Part shown: positions 17,229 to 25,671 of the stretch, in pieces
Layout of the letters: the number at the start of each line of letters is the position of its first letter
Position numbering within the stretch: position 1 is the first letter of the stretch
From: Rahnella rivi
Lineage (GTDB): Bacteria > Pseudomonadota > Gammaproteobacteria > Enterobacterales > Enterobacteriaceae
Length of the DNA stretch: 64,000 nucleotides
NCBI RefSeq assembly: GCF_019049655.1
Contig: NZ_JAFMOX010000057.1
Coordinates: 122,781 to 186,780 of the forward strand
Direction: 5' to 3'
Made by a program: the position numbers and the translations under genes
Notes under the pieces: generated by a model
What the model was told of the DNA's origin: nothing
Database searches by the model: none
Seen by the model: the letters and a program-made list of their open reading frames with translations, nothing else

Positions 17229-20200
17229 ATGGACTTTTCCCGCTTTTTCATCGACCGGCCTATTTTCGCCGCCGTTTTGTCGATTCTGATTTTAGTCACC
17301 GGGGCGATTGCCATTCCCCTGCTGCCGGTCAGCGAATACCCGAACGTGGTCCCGCCGAGCGTACAGGTTCGTGCGGAATATCCGGGTGCCAACCCGAAAG
17401 TGATTGCAGAAACCGTGGCGACGCCGCTGGAAGAAGCCATCAACGGCGTTGAAAACATGGTGTACATGAAATCGGTCGCCGGTTCCGACGGCGTGCTGGT
17501 GACCACCGTGACGTTCCGTCCGGGTACCGATCCGGATCAGGCACAGGTCCAGGTGCAGAACCGTGTGGCACAGGCCGAAGCGCGTCTGCCGGAAGATGTA
17601 CGCCGTCAGGGTGTGACGACGCAGAAGCAATCACCGACCTTAACGCTGGTGGTGCATCTGGTGTCGCCTTCCGGTAAGTACGACTCGTTATACCTGAGCA
17701 ACTACGCCACGCTGAAGGTGAAGGACGAACTGGCGCGTTTGCCGGGGGTCGGCCAGATCCAGATTTTTGGTGCGGGCGAATACGCGATGCGTGTCTGGCT
17801 CGATCCCAACAAAGTGGCGGCGCGTGGGCTGACAGCCAGTGACGTTGTCACGGCAATGCGTGAGCAAAACGTGCAGGTGTCTGCCGGTCAGCTGGGCGCA
17901 GAACCGCTGCCAAAAGACAGCGACTATCTGTTGTCGATCAACGCCCAGGGGCGGCTCAAGAACGAAGAAGAGTTCGGCAATATCATCCTGAAAAGCGGTG
18001 ATAACGGCGAAATCGTTCGTTTACGCGACGTTGCGCGTATTGAAATGGGCTCCGGCAGTTACGCCCTGCGCTCGCAGCTGAACAATAAAGATGCGGTCGG
18101 TATCGGTATCTTCCAGTCACCGGGCGCTAACGCGATTGATCTTTCTGATGCCGTTCGCGCCAAAATGGCCGAGCTGGCTACCCGCTTCCCGGAAGGTATG
18201 ACCTGGCGGGCGCCGTATGACCCGACGGTGTTTGTGCGTGATTCGATCAGTGCTGTGGTGCATACGCTGCTGGAAGCCGTCGTGCTGGTGGTGCTGGTGG
18301 TGATCCTGTTCCTGCAAACCTGGCGTGCGTCGATCATCCCGTTACTGGCGGTACCGATTTCGGTTATCGGCACATTCAGCATTCTGTATTTGCTCGGTTT
18401 CTCGCTCAACACGCTCAGTCTTTTCGGGCTGGTGCTGGCGATAGGCATCGTGGTCGATGACGCCATTGTGGTGGTGGAAAACGTCGAGCGAAATATCGAG
18501 GAAGGTCTGGCACCCAGGGAGGCGGCGCATCAGGCAATGCGGGAAGTGTCCGGGCCAATCATTGCCATCGCGCTGGTGCTGTGTGCGGTCTTTGTGCCGA
18601 TGGCGTTCCTTTCCGGCGTCACCGGTCAGTTCTACAAACAGTTTGCGGTCACCATTGCCATCTCCACCGTGATTTCGGCGATTAACTCCCTGACGCTCTC
18701 CCCTGCTCTGGCAGCTCTGTTGCTGAAACCGCACGGCGCGCCAAAGGACATGCCATCAAGACTGATCGACCGTCTGTTCGGCTGGATTTTCCGTCCGTTT
18801 AACCGCTTCTTTAACGCCAGCTCACACGGTTATCAGAATGCGGTGTCAAAAACGCTCGGACGACGTGGTGCCGTCTTTGCGGTTTACGTTCTGCTGCTGT
18901 GCGGCGCCGCGCTGATGTTCAAAATGGTGCCGGGCGGCTTTATACCGACGCAGGATAAGTTGTACCTGATTGCCGGGGTGAAAATGCCGGAAGGGGCATC
19001 GCTGTCACGCACCGATGCCGTGATCCGCAAGATCAGTGCGCTGGGGCTGAGCACCGACGGCGTCAGTGATGCTGTGGCATTTCCGGGGCTGAACGCCTTG
19101 CAGTTCACCAATACGCCAAATACCGGCACGGTGTTCTTTGCGCTGAAACCGCTGGGCGAACGTACCCGCACGGCGGCGGAAATTAACGCCGAAATCAACG
19201 CCAAGATCTCGCAGATTCAGGAAGGTTTCGCCTTCTCGATAATGCCACCGCCAATTCTCGGATTAGGTCAGGGTTCCGGTTACTCGTTGTACATCCAGGA
19301 TCGTGCAGGTCTGGGCTACGGCGCGTTGCAGACGGCAATCAACACGATGTCCGGTTCGATTATGCAAACGCCGGGAATGGGCTTCCCTATCTCCTCTTAT
19401 CAGGCCAACGTGCCGCAGCTGGATGCGCATATTGACCGTGACAAAGCCAAGGCGCAGGGCGTTTCTCTCGATGATTTGTTCAGTACCTTGCAGGTGTATC
19501 TCGGTTCGTCATACATCAATGACTTCAACCGGTTCGGACGCACCTGGAAAGTGATGGCGCAGGCTGACGGCCAGTTCCGCGACAGCGTGGAAGACATCGC
19601 CAATCTGCGTACCCGAAATGACAAAAGTGAAATGGTGCCGATCGGCAGTATGCTGAACATCACCACCACTTACGGCCCTGATCCGGTTATCCGCTATAAC
19701 GGTTATCCGGCGGCAGATTTGATTGGTGATGCTGATCCGCGCATTTTGTCTTCGACACAAGCCATGACCGAGCTGACAGAAATGTCGAAAAACCTCCTGC
19801 CAAATGGCATGAATATCGAATGGACAGATCTGAGCTATCAGCAATCTACACAGGGTAACGCCGCGCTGATTGTGTTCCCGATGTCGGTTCTGCTGGCGTT
19901 TCTGGTACTGGCTGCACTTTATGAGAGCTGGACGTTGCCGCTGGCGGTGATCCTGATTGTGCCGATGACCATGCTTTCAGCGCTGTTTGGCGTGTGGCTG
20001 ACTGGGGGTGATAACAACGTCTTTGTTCAGGTCGGGCTGGTGGTGCTGATGGGGCTGGCATGTAAAAACGCCATCCTGATTGTCGAATTTGCCCGCGAGC
20101 TGGAGATGCAGGGTAAAGGGATTGTGGAATCGGCGCTCGAAGCCTGTCGCCTGCGTCTGCGCCCTATCGTCATGACGTCCATTGCCTTTATTGCCGGGAC

Positions 20201-20381
20201 AATTCCGCTGATCCTCGGTCACGGCGCTGGTGCGGAAGTGCGCGGCGTCACGGGCATCACCGTTTTCTCCGGAATGCTGGGGGTGACGCTGTTCGGGTTG
20301 TTCCTGACGCCGGTATTTTATGTGGCACTGCGCAAGCTGGTGACGCGTAAGCATGCGGTGCAGGAGACGCAGACAGTCTGA
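17229..20381 (+). CDS. oqxB: RND multidrug efflux transporter OqxB
   Basis: A 1050-residue HAE-1 RND pump starting 16 bp after oqxA. It begins MDFSRFFIDRPIFAAVLSI, as OqxB does, and has twelve membrane segments with two large periplasmic loops. The TM4 proton-relay motif GIVVDDAIVVVENVER (about residues 405-420) contains the paired Asp, and TM10 has the Lys in GLACKNAILIVEF. OqxAB exports quinoxalines, fluoroquinolones, chloramphenicol and nitrofurantoin in Klebsiella; the same range is likely here. Chromosomal position with rarA and oqxR marks it as intrinsic, not plasmid-acquired. A terminator follows. Confidence 0.94.
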   Translation: MDFSRFFIDRPIFAAVLSILILVTGAIAIPLLPVSEYPNVVPPSVQVRAEYPGANPKVIAETVATPLEEAINGVENMVYMKSVAGSDGVLVTTVTFRPGTDPDQAQVQVQNRVAQAEARLPEDVRRQGVTTQKQSPTLTLVVHLVSPSGKYDSLYLSNYATLKVKDELARLPGVGQIQIFGAGEYAMRVWLDPNKVAARGLTASDVVTAMREQNVQVSAGQLGAEPLPKDSDYLLSINAQGRLKNEEEFGNIILKSGDNGEIVRLRDVARIEMGSGSYALRSQLNNKDAVGIGIFQSPGANAIDLSDAVRAKMAELATRFPEGMTWRAPYDPTVFVRDSISAVVHTLLEAVVLVVLVVILFLQTWRASIIPLLAVPISVIGTFSILYLLGFSLNTLSLFGLVLAIGIVVDDAIVVVENVERNIEEGLAPREAAHQAMREVSGPIIAIALVLCAVFVPMAFLSGVTGQFYKQFAVTIAISTVISAINSLTLSPALAALLLKPHGAPKDMPSRLIDRLFGWIFRPFNRFFNASSHGYQNAVSKTLGRRGAVFAVYVLLLCGAALMFKMVPGGFIPTQDKLYLIAGVKMPEGASLSRTDAVIRKISALGLSTDGVSDAVAFPGLNALQFTNTPNTGTVFFALKPLGERTRTAAEINAEINAKISQIQEGFAFSIMPPPILGLGQGSGYSLYIQDRAGLGYGALQTAINTMSGSIMQTPGMGFPISSYQANVPQLDAHIDRDKAKAQGVSLDDLFSTLQVYLGSSYINDFNRFGRTWKVMAQADGQFRDSVEDIANLRTRNDKSEMVPIGSMLNITTTYGPDPVIRYNGYPAADLIGDADPRILSSTQAMTELTEMSKNLLPNGMNIEWTDLSYQQSTQGNAALIVFPMSVLLAFLVLAALYESWTLPLAVILIVPMTMLSALFGVWLTGGDNNVFVQVGLVVLMGLACKNAILIVEFARELEMQGKGIVESALEACRLRLRPIVMTSIAFIAGTIPLILGHGAGAEVRGVTGITVFSGMLGVTLFGLFLTPVFYVALRKLVTRKHAVQETQTV

Positions 20382-20398
20382 TAAGTAATGACAGAAAG

Positions 20399-20428
20399 CA
20401 AAAAGCCGGGAAATTATCCCGGCTTTTT
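20399..20428. terminator. Bidirectional terminator between oqxB and oqxR
   Basis: AAAAGCCGGGA / TCCCGGCTTTT stem with T-runs on both strands between the convergent genes. Confidence 0.9.
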
Positions 20429-20469
20429 TACGTCTGAATGTCGCTAAGTGAGTATCAGATGGCTGATAT

Positions 20470-20955
20470 TTATTTCGTGCAGAGCGACTTATCTGCGTAT
20501 TCCGCAGCCAGGTCTTTGGTGCATTTGTACTTGCCGCCACGTTCAAACTCGGCCAGCGCATCGGCTACCGTATGGCGACCCAGCACCTGCAATGACGCCT
20601 CTTCAGCCTCATTCACGATATTTTTAAAATAGGTACAGGCATTGGCGCTGACAACACAGCGGGCAGGCACATCGGGACGTGCGGCCCACAGGCGTTTATC
20701 TTCAATCACGGCGCAGTAAATATCACGCAGCGTTATGTCTTCCGCCGGGCGGCCAAGATGAATCGAGCCGGTACGGCCAAGCGTTGAGACGATAATGCCA
20801 TGCTGAGTCAGTGGCACCATCAGTTTGCGGATGAAGCTGGAGTTGGCTTCCAGACCTGTAGCTAAGATCGCACTGGTGCAGCGCTGTTCAGCCTTTTGGG
20901 ACTGAGCGATACAAAACACCATCTGCATGGCTGTCGGAAAGCGATAATCTAACAT
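20470..20955 (-). CDS. oqxR: Rrf2-family repressor of oqxAB, OqxR-like
   Basis: A 161-residue Rrf2-type protein: MLDYRFPTAMQMVFCIAQ, a winged-helix recognition region (SAILATGLEANSSFIRKLMVPLTQHGII) and a C-terminal segment with Cys residues (RCVVSANAC, YKCTKDL, SLCTK). ATG 20955 follows an AGGA site; a TTG 7 codons upstream is less likely. OqxR represses rarA and oqxAB in Klebsiella, and loss-of-function mutants overproduce the pump. The gene is convergent to oqxB, as in Klebsiella. The protein looks intact. Confidence 0.85.
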   Translation of the reverse strand: MLDYRFPTAMQMVFCIAQSQKAEQRCTSAILATGLEANSSFIRKLMVPLTQHGIIVSTLGRTGSIHLGRPAEDITLRDIYCAVIEDKRLWAARPDVPARCVVSANACTYFKNIVNEAEEASLQVLGRHTVADALAEFERGGKYKCTKDLAAEYADKSLCTK

Positions 20956-21107
20956 TTCATTGTCCTGAGAAACCAAGTCTTAGGTTAAGCACCGTATCAC
21001 AGAGGAATAACCCTGTACGTGAGCTGGTCAATAATATAACAAAGACTGTTGCATTATTGAAGGCGGGGACGGCGTTAACGCACAGAAAGTCACGTTTTGG
21101 GCACAAA

Positions 21108-21131
21108 AAAACCCATCCGGAGATGGGTTTT
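21108..21131 (-). terminator. Terminator of the interrupted porin gene
   Basis: AACCCATC-CGGA-GATGGGTT hairpin; the A-run at 21104-21110 is a T-run on the minus strand. Confidence 0.8.
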
Positions 21132-21165
21132 CTTTAGGCTATTTCTAAGACTTTTGGTCAGGAAA

Positions 21166-21659
21166 TTAGAACTGGTAGATCATGCCAACGCCAACAACAT
21201 CATCGGTAGAGATGCCGTTGTTTTCGTAGAAATTATCATCGTTGTCCAGCAGGTTGATTTTATAATCAACGTAGGTGGACATATTTTTGTTGAAGTAATA
21301 GTTCGCGCCAACAGAAACGTATTTAACCAGGTCTTTGTCGTTGTCTTTTCCGCCATTGCCGTTGTTCAGGTCTTTACCTTTAGACTGCAGGTAAGAAACT
21401 TCCGGACGCAGACCGAAGTCGAATTGATATTGTGCAGTGACTTCAAAGTTCTGCGTTTTATTTGCAATGCCGTCATCGCCGTACATGGTCATATTACGGG
21501 TTTCAGCATACATGGTCGCCAGATATACGTTGTTAGCGTCGTATTTCGCGCCAACTGTCCAGACATCAGCTTTGTCACCACGGTTATCAGCAGTTTGATC
21601 ATTAGTACGGTCAGAAGAGGCATAAGCTGCACCTGCACTGATACCCATACCGAAATCCT
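21166..21659 (-). pseudogene. General porin (OmpC/OmpF type), 3' part displaced by prophage
   Basis: The last 157 residues of a trimeric general porin, ending with the C-terminal Phe signature VGVGMIYQF needed for BAM-mediated assembly. Beta-strand pattern ([50 protein letters not shown]) is typical. The fragment has no promoter or proper start and begins in the att core DFGMGI; joined to the 5' part at 63196-63828 it gives a continuous porin of about 368 residues. It is therefore not a degraded pseudogene but half of a gene that prophage excision would restore. Confidence 0.93.
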
Positions 21660-21663
21660 AGGT
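21639..21663. repeat. attL core in the porin gene
   Basis: 25 bp, TGATACCCATACCGAAATCCTAGGT, matched at attR with two differences (A/G, C/A). Host sequence lies to the left, phage sequence to the right. The core encodes (minus strand) the porin residues DFGMGI. Confidence 0.88.
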
Positions 21664-21815
21664 AATTAAATATGCACTAACCTATTGTTTTATATTATTA
21701 ATACAACCTAATTATCAAGTTTTTTGGTTTGCAAATATCTCTTCCTATCCCTATATGTTTCAACGAATTAAAATTAGTTTTGCAGAAGGGTTTTATTTTA
21801 CAAAAACAAACATTG

Positions 21816-21831
21816 CTGTATGTATAACCAG
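21816..21831. promoter_or_regulatory. LexA-like box upstream of the dinI-like gene
   Basis: CTGTATGTATAACCAG: one mismatch to CTGT-N8-ACAG, 22 bp before the start codon. Confidence 0.55.
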
Positions 21832-21852
21832 TTAACTTGTTTGGGCGATTTT

Positions 21853-22128
21853 ATGTTTGTTGAGCTGATTTACGACAAAAGAAACATGGCCGGTGTACCG
21901 AACGCCAACGCGCTGATCTTGGCTGAATTGACCAAACGCGTGCATGGCACCTTTCCTGATGCTGACGTGAAGGTTAAACCGATGGTGACGCTCAGCAGCA
22001 TCAACACGAACGCCAGCAAAGCACGGAAGGCAGTTCTGGCGGGAATAGTTGAAGAGATGTTTCTTTGCACTCAGATTGGCGATGGGAAACCCAAATACTC
22101 ACTTCGCGAGTTGCCCGAATGGGTTTAA
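21853..22128 (+). CDS. DinI-like SOS-modulator protein
   Basis: A 91-residue protein of the DinI/MsgA-like family often found at lambdoid and P2-like prophage ends. It starts MFVELIYDKRN, and NALILAELTKRVHGTFPDADVKVKPM is the conserved helix-turn-strand core. The last part (KPKYSLRELPEWV) departs from typical DinI. ATG 21853 was chosen; an ATG 11 codons upstream overlaps the LexA-like box. DinI binds and modulates RecA filaments. It lies just inside attL on the strand opposite to the tail operon, as a separately controlled SOS gene. Confidence 0.78.
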   Translation: MFVELIYDKRNMAGVPNANALILAELTKRVHGTFPDADVKVKPMVTLSSINTNASKARKAVLAGIVEEMFLCTQIGDGKPKYSLRELPEWV

Positions 22129-22146
22129 CGCAACCTTTTGAAATAT

Positions 22147-22734
22147 AACCTGGCCAATGCGCCGGGTTTTTTGTGCCTGTAATCTGGCAAAATCACCGCT
22201 CTGCACTATTCTCATAGCAGCTGACGCAAGATCAGCAAGCCTGCCAAGGCCATGAGTACCTACCTACTGATAGCCCGCCGTTAACGCGGGCTCTTTTTTT
22301 ACCTGTTTTATGGTGAATATCTAAGCATTAGCTAATCTTTAGAGTGGGTGGGATAACCGCCATCCAGAAGCGTAATATTGATACCTTTGATTTTTGCCCG
22401 CCTTTAAAGCGGGCTCTTTTTTAATAGTCAAAAACGGGGGGATTTCTTTAATTACTAAACCATGTTTTATAAGCCAAATTCTCAAGAGCTACTATTATGC
22501 TTTCGGGAGCATCGCTCTCGTTCCGAAACTAAATTTTGTGATAATTCACTGGCCTTCGTTCGCGAGGGCTTTTTTACTCCCTAACACTACACCATTGAGC
22601 GAAAACAGCTACTTATGAGTAGTTATCCTATAGATTGGATAATTATTACCCCGCTATGCTTATCACGTTCTACCCGAAAATTTCCAATGTAAAAAACTGA
22701 TGTTTATTGCCCGCCTGTCGCGAGCTTTTTTTAT
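22147..22734 (+). terminator. Cluster of five plus-strand terminator-like hairpins in a gene-free stretch
   Basis: Hairpins followed by T-runs at about 22147-22172, 22272-22300 (AGCCCGC/GCGGGCT), 22396-22424 (GCCCGC/GCGGGC), 22552-22577 and 22708-22734. No convincing ORF lies between them; one 74-codon plus frame (22394-22618) spans two terminators and looks spurious. The spacing of about 120-170 bp leaves room for short transcripts ending at each hairpin. Confidence 0.65.
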
Positions 22735-22781
22735 GAGTTCTTTATCAGTAAGTCCACTGCATGCCTATATCTGTTCTTGTA

Positions 22782-22988
22782 TTACATATGGGTAACTTCT
22801 TGATGCTGCCTTTCAAGATATGTAATGATGTTTTCTACACTCACCACTTTCCCTTGCTCAAGTACAGCCAAGACTGCGTCGCCTATTTCTTTTCTAACTA
22901 ATAAATTCTCTTCTTCAGTTTGCATATCAACCATAAGTAGTTTTTCACTTAGATTAGCACACAGATTTGCATAAACTTTCAAATGCAC
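22782..22988 (-). CDS. Small AriR/YmgB-like protein
   Basis: Up to 68 residues from a GTG that overlaps the end of the UmuD'-like gene; ATG 22934 would give 50 residues, and the start is undecided. The core EEENLLVRKEIGDAVLAVLEQGKVVSVENIITYLERQ resembles the E. coli AriR/YmgB family (EEE..L...a...l...G..V...NII..L), small helical dimers linked to Rcs signalling, biofilm and acid resistance. The similarity is judged by eye. Overlap puts it third in the LexA-boxed operon starting at 23603, which would couple it to DNA damage. Confidence 0.5.
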   Translation of the reverse strand: MHLKVYANLCANLSEKLLMVDMQTEEENLLVRKEIGDAVLAVLEQGKVVSVENIITYLERQHQEVTHM

Positions 22989-23362
22989 GGCGTATCATCG
23001 AATACATCATTCCTGGCATCGTAAATGATATGCGTCACCACCCCCTCGATCATCAGTTCGTCGTCAGTGAACGATTCACCGAATTCAATGAACACGTTTT
23101 TGTCTGCCAAAGACTCGAGCCCGTGCCGCAGAATTGTCACCAGACGCAAGACCTGAATCTCTCCATTGATTTGTGCCAGAAGCAAATTACCGTCAACCGG
23201 TTTGATCGCAGGATCAAGAACAAGCATTGTGCCAGAGTTGATATTCATCCCGTGGTACCGCTCGGAGATGTACAAACGGGACGAAGGGCCTGTGCAGTTA
23301 CAGACTTTGTTCAAGTCGATACGCGATCCAACGTAATCGCTCGCAGGTGATGGAAATCCCAT
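22979..23362 (-). CDS. UmuD'-like (HumD-type) protein lacking the protease dyad
   Basis: A 127-residue protein that starts MGFPSPASDYVGSRIDLN, exactly where UmuD is cut (Cys24-Gly25, then GFPSPAADY) to give UmuD'. The C-terminal EGVVTHII matches UmuD FGVVIHVV. The UmuD SGDSM serine segment is ERYHGM here and the Lys97 position (VKKL) is VLRL, so both catalytic residues are absent. The start is firm: GGAGGG lies 7 nt upstream and the next ATG falls within an unconserved stretch. Phage P1 HumD is a known pre-processed UmuD' homologue. No umuC is in the prophage, so it would act on host UmuC or UmuD. Confidence 0.82.
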   Translation of the reverse strand: MGFPSPASDYVGSRIDLNKVCNCTGPSSRLYISERYHGMNINSGTMLVLDPAIKPVDGNLLLAQINGEIQVLRLVTILRHGLESLADKNVFIEFGESFTDDELMIEGVVTHIIYDARNDVFDDTPCI

Positions 23363-23363
23363 A

Positions 23364-23603
23364 TCAACGCCCTCCATTTGGGTTGAAGAGAGCGAAGGTC
23401 CGGGCGTCACCCTCTACAGTCGAGACGTCGCTAAACGTATTGACGTAAATTTCGATCCAGCGGTTCGCTTCACGCAATTCCCAGTGCCAGTTTCTCTTCG
23501 CCAATTCAGCCACAAAGTCCTCAGTAGTGACGGTTCGGCGGCCTTTAGGGCAAATCTTAATCGCATGCTTAAATGCATCATCTATTTCATATCGCCGCGG
23601 CAT
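23364..23603 (-). CDS. Conserved phage protein, first gene of the SOS operon
   Basis: A 79-residue basic protein (MPRRYEIDDAFKHAIKICPKG...ELAKRNWHWELREANRWIEIYVNTF) of a family seen beside UmuD'-like genes in lambdoid phages; its function is unknown to me. The N-terminal half is helical and may be a small winged helix. It begins 16 bp downstream of a perfect LexA box, and its stop codon is 1 nt from the UmuD'-like ATG, so translation is coupled. Confidence 0.7.
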   Translation of the reverse strand: MPRRYEIDDAFKHAIKICPKGRRTVTTEDFVAELAKRNWHWELREANRWIEIYVNTFSDVSTVEGDARTFALFNPNGGR

Positions 23604-23618
23604 AAGCCCTCCTTCAAA

Positions 23619-23638
23619 TACTGTTTATTCATACAGTA
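23619..23638. promoter_or_regulatory. LexA box (SOS) of the UmuD'-like operon
   Basis: TACTGTTTATTCATACAGTA: perfect CTGT-N8-ACAG core with symmetric TA flanks. It overlaps the promoter region immediately upstream of 23603. Confidence 0.9.
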
Positions 23639-23713
23639 TAATCATGAGTAACATGAGGAGGAAAGTCCGATCAGAGACATTTCTGTTATGCCGCTGATCG
23701 GCAAGGGAAGAAA

Positions 23714-25249
23714 TTATGTGGTGGATTCTTCATAATCTTCGGAGCTGGGCACGGTAAAGATAGGCGGCGCTTCTTTCCATGGGTATTCATTTTCAATCGC
23801 GGTATTTTTAATAATTTCGGATTGCGCTTTGATGTTAGCGATCAGCGTTCTTGCATCATCAGGTTTATCAAGAGCGAGCTGTACAAGTTCGAATAGTGTT
23901 TTGATGGCTTCAGAGTGGAATGCCGCTGATGCACCAGAAGTGTTCAAATATTTGAAGTTTGGGATGACAGTGCCGTCACTGAACTTCCGATCCCCGTTGT
24001 AGGTAATCGCTTCTTTACAGGCGCGTTCTACATCTTGCGCAATCAATCCAACCTCTCTGCCACCATCTTTTTTTCCGTAAGTTGCACCACGGAAAGTGAG
24101 TACCGCCGCCAAGGCATTGTTAACTGGCTCAATGTCGAACTTGTGACGTTCATCAGATCCAGATGTCCATGTGCCGGATGCTGTCGCATTGCCGCCGCGG
24201 AGAAACTCCCATCCGCCGCCGCCAGATAATGCGACGAAATAAGATTGTATGGTTGTATCCCCTGCACGACGAATCCCTGTCTGAGCGAGTTCAGTGTACC
24301 AGCGGTACACAGTCCATCCGATAGGATTCCCCACGCCACCGCCCGATGTGACGTTATTTATTTCTACTCGGTTGTTCTCTCCGGCCGCTACGGCTAAACC
24401 TGCAGCAGCACCAGCCGTTAGTGAACCTGAAACGGCTCCGCCTGCTGTAGAAAATGCACCTAATGCTGCCCTTGCAGCGGCGGCGGTTGAAGCACCAGTT
24501 CCACCGTTTACAATCGGCAAAGTGCCATTAACGCCGGAACCAAGAGGCACTTGTATTTTACCGTACTGAGGAACCCAGTCAGACCAGTTAGGGGATGCAG
24601 GGGTGAATGCACCCGTCAAACCACGTATATATGTCTCTCCTTGAAAGGAGATGTACATTTGCTGGCAGCCATAGGCTGATTTAGTCACATAGAGCGTCCC
24701 GGCTTTTGCAATCGGGTATCCGTTGGCAATGATCGCATTGGCGTTTGCTGTCTGGTAGTAAATATTGAAATCAGTCACATTCCCCAGACTGTTTGGCGTC
24801 ACTGTGGCATTCAGAAGGCCACCGTCGGCATAAGCTTTCGCCATGTCAGAGGTCAGTTTCGCAAAGCTGCTGATGTTCACAACGGTGCCGTCAGGAGCTG
24901 TCACGCTGACAGTGCCAGTTCCCGTCATGATAGTTTGCCAGCCGTCCATCTGTGACTGGTAGTAACCGAGCTGCGCGGCCAGGCGTTTGGAAAAGTCAGG
25001 TATCGAATCCGTATAAAAGCTCATCACCGCGTAAGCGGCTCCAGCAGCCACGGTACCGGCTGATGTGGTGAGAGTCAGATGAGTTGCATCCTCCACGCTG
25101 GCGATTTCATAGATTTTAACTGTTCCAGATGCCGGAAGCAGAAAGGCCTGCCCCGGACCGACGCCGAACTTAGCATCTAAAAAGTTAGTGCCGGTGCCGG
25201 TGACCTTTGTTGCCGCTACGGAGACTGTGCCTGTTTTATACCAAGCCAT
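23714..25249 (-). CDS. Tail fibre/spike with C-terminal S74 intramolecular chaperone
   Basis: A 511-residue fibre. The N-terminus MAWYKTGTVSVAATKVTGTGTNF is a common virion-attachment module of lambdoid side fibres. A Gly/Ala-rich middle (about 240-285) precedes the C-terminal peptidase S74 domain, recognised by TSGSDERHKFDIEPV (about 365-380) with the cleavage Ser and catalytic Asp region, and REVGLIAQDVE. S74 domains trimerise the fibre and then cut themselves off. It is the last gene of the late operon and the likely determinant of receptor choice together with J. Confidence 0.85.
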   Translation of the reverse strand: MAWYKTGTVSVAATKVTGTGTNFLDAKFGVGPGQAFLLPASGTVKIYEIASVEDATHLTLTTSAGTVAAGAAYAVMSFYTDSIPDFSKRLAAQLGYYQSQMDGWQTIMTGTGTVSVTAPDGTVVNISSFAKLTSDMAKAYADGGLLNATVTPNSLGNVTDFNIYYQTANANAIIANGYPIAKAGTLYVTKSAYGCQQMYISFQGETYIRGLTGAFTPASPNWSDWVPQYGKIQVPLGSGVNGTLPIVNGGTGASTAAAARAALGAFSTAGGAVSGSLTAGAAAGLAVAAGENNRVEINNVTSGGGVGNPIGWTVYRWYTELAQTGIRRAGDTTIQSYFVALSGGGGWEFLRGGNATASGTWTSGSDERHKFDIEPVNNALAAVLTFRGATYGKKDGGREVGLIAQDVERACKEAITYNGDRKFSDGTVIPNFKYLNTSGASAAFHSEAIKTLFELVQLALDKPDDARTLIANIKAQSEIIKNTAIENEYPWKEAPPIFTVPSSEDYEESTT

Positions 25250-25270
25250 ATTTACGTTACTCCAGATAAT

Positions 25271-25293
25271 AAAAAACCCGCCGAAGCGGGTCT
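25271..25293 (-). terminator. Terminator after cor
   Basis: Minus strand: ACCCGC-TTCG-GCGGGT then T6; a tetraloop hairpin. Confidence 0.85.
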
Positions 25294-25309
25294 GTTTAGG
25301 TTGGGTAAT

Positions 25310-25546
25310 TTATTTTTCACACGTCGTCGATGTGAAGTTTGATCTGCTAACCCAGCGCCAGCCAAAAGGGTCTCCGGCTTTATACTGGGTTTGGCCTGCA
25401 ACCTTACGTACGCCATAAATCTGTACAGACTTTTCCTGTCCACCGATGAGCGCGGTACCGCTACAGACGGGTTGCTGCTTCTCAATAACGCCTGAACATC
25501 CCGTAAGTACTCCCGCCAATGCAATCACAAATAAAATTTTTTTCAT
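25310..25546 (-). CDS. cor: Superinfection-exclusion lipoprotein Cor
   Basis: A 78-residue lipoprotein: signal peptide MKKILFVIALAGVLTGC with lipidated Cys17, then a short mature part ending KAGDPFGWRWVSRSNFTSTTC, the hallmark of the Cor family of phi80, N15 and related phages. Cor inactivates the FhuA receptor at the outer membrane, blocking phages that use FhuA (T1, T5, phi80) and protecting released progeny from rebinding debris. The open frame extends 33 codons upstream, but the signal peptide fixes the start at 25546. It lies between the tail-tip genes and the fibre, as in N15 and phi80, with its own terminator, so it may be expressed from the prophage. Confidence 0.88.
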   Translation of the reverse strand: MKKILFVIALAGVLTGCSGVIEKQQPVCSGTALIGGQEKSVQIYGVRKVAGQTQYKAGDPFGWRWVSRSNFTSTTCEK

Positions 25547-25671
25547 TTTTATGTCCCTTCGATACTGGATATCGGGACGATAACAACGATATTTGGAGAG
25601 GGATAATTGGTTAAATAGATCAATTACTTGAAATTGATCGTTCAAAACGATCGTTCAATTCAATCAATTGA

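Noticed and set aside
21639..21663. tRNA or tmRNA as integration target
   Set aside because: The att core lies in porin coding sequence and no tRNA structure is present at either junction.
22394..22618. 74-codon plus-strand ORF in the terminator cluster
   Set aside because: Runs through two intrinsic terminators and has no ribosome site.
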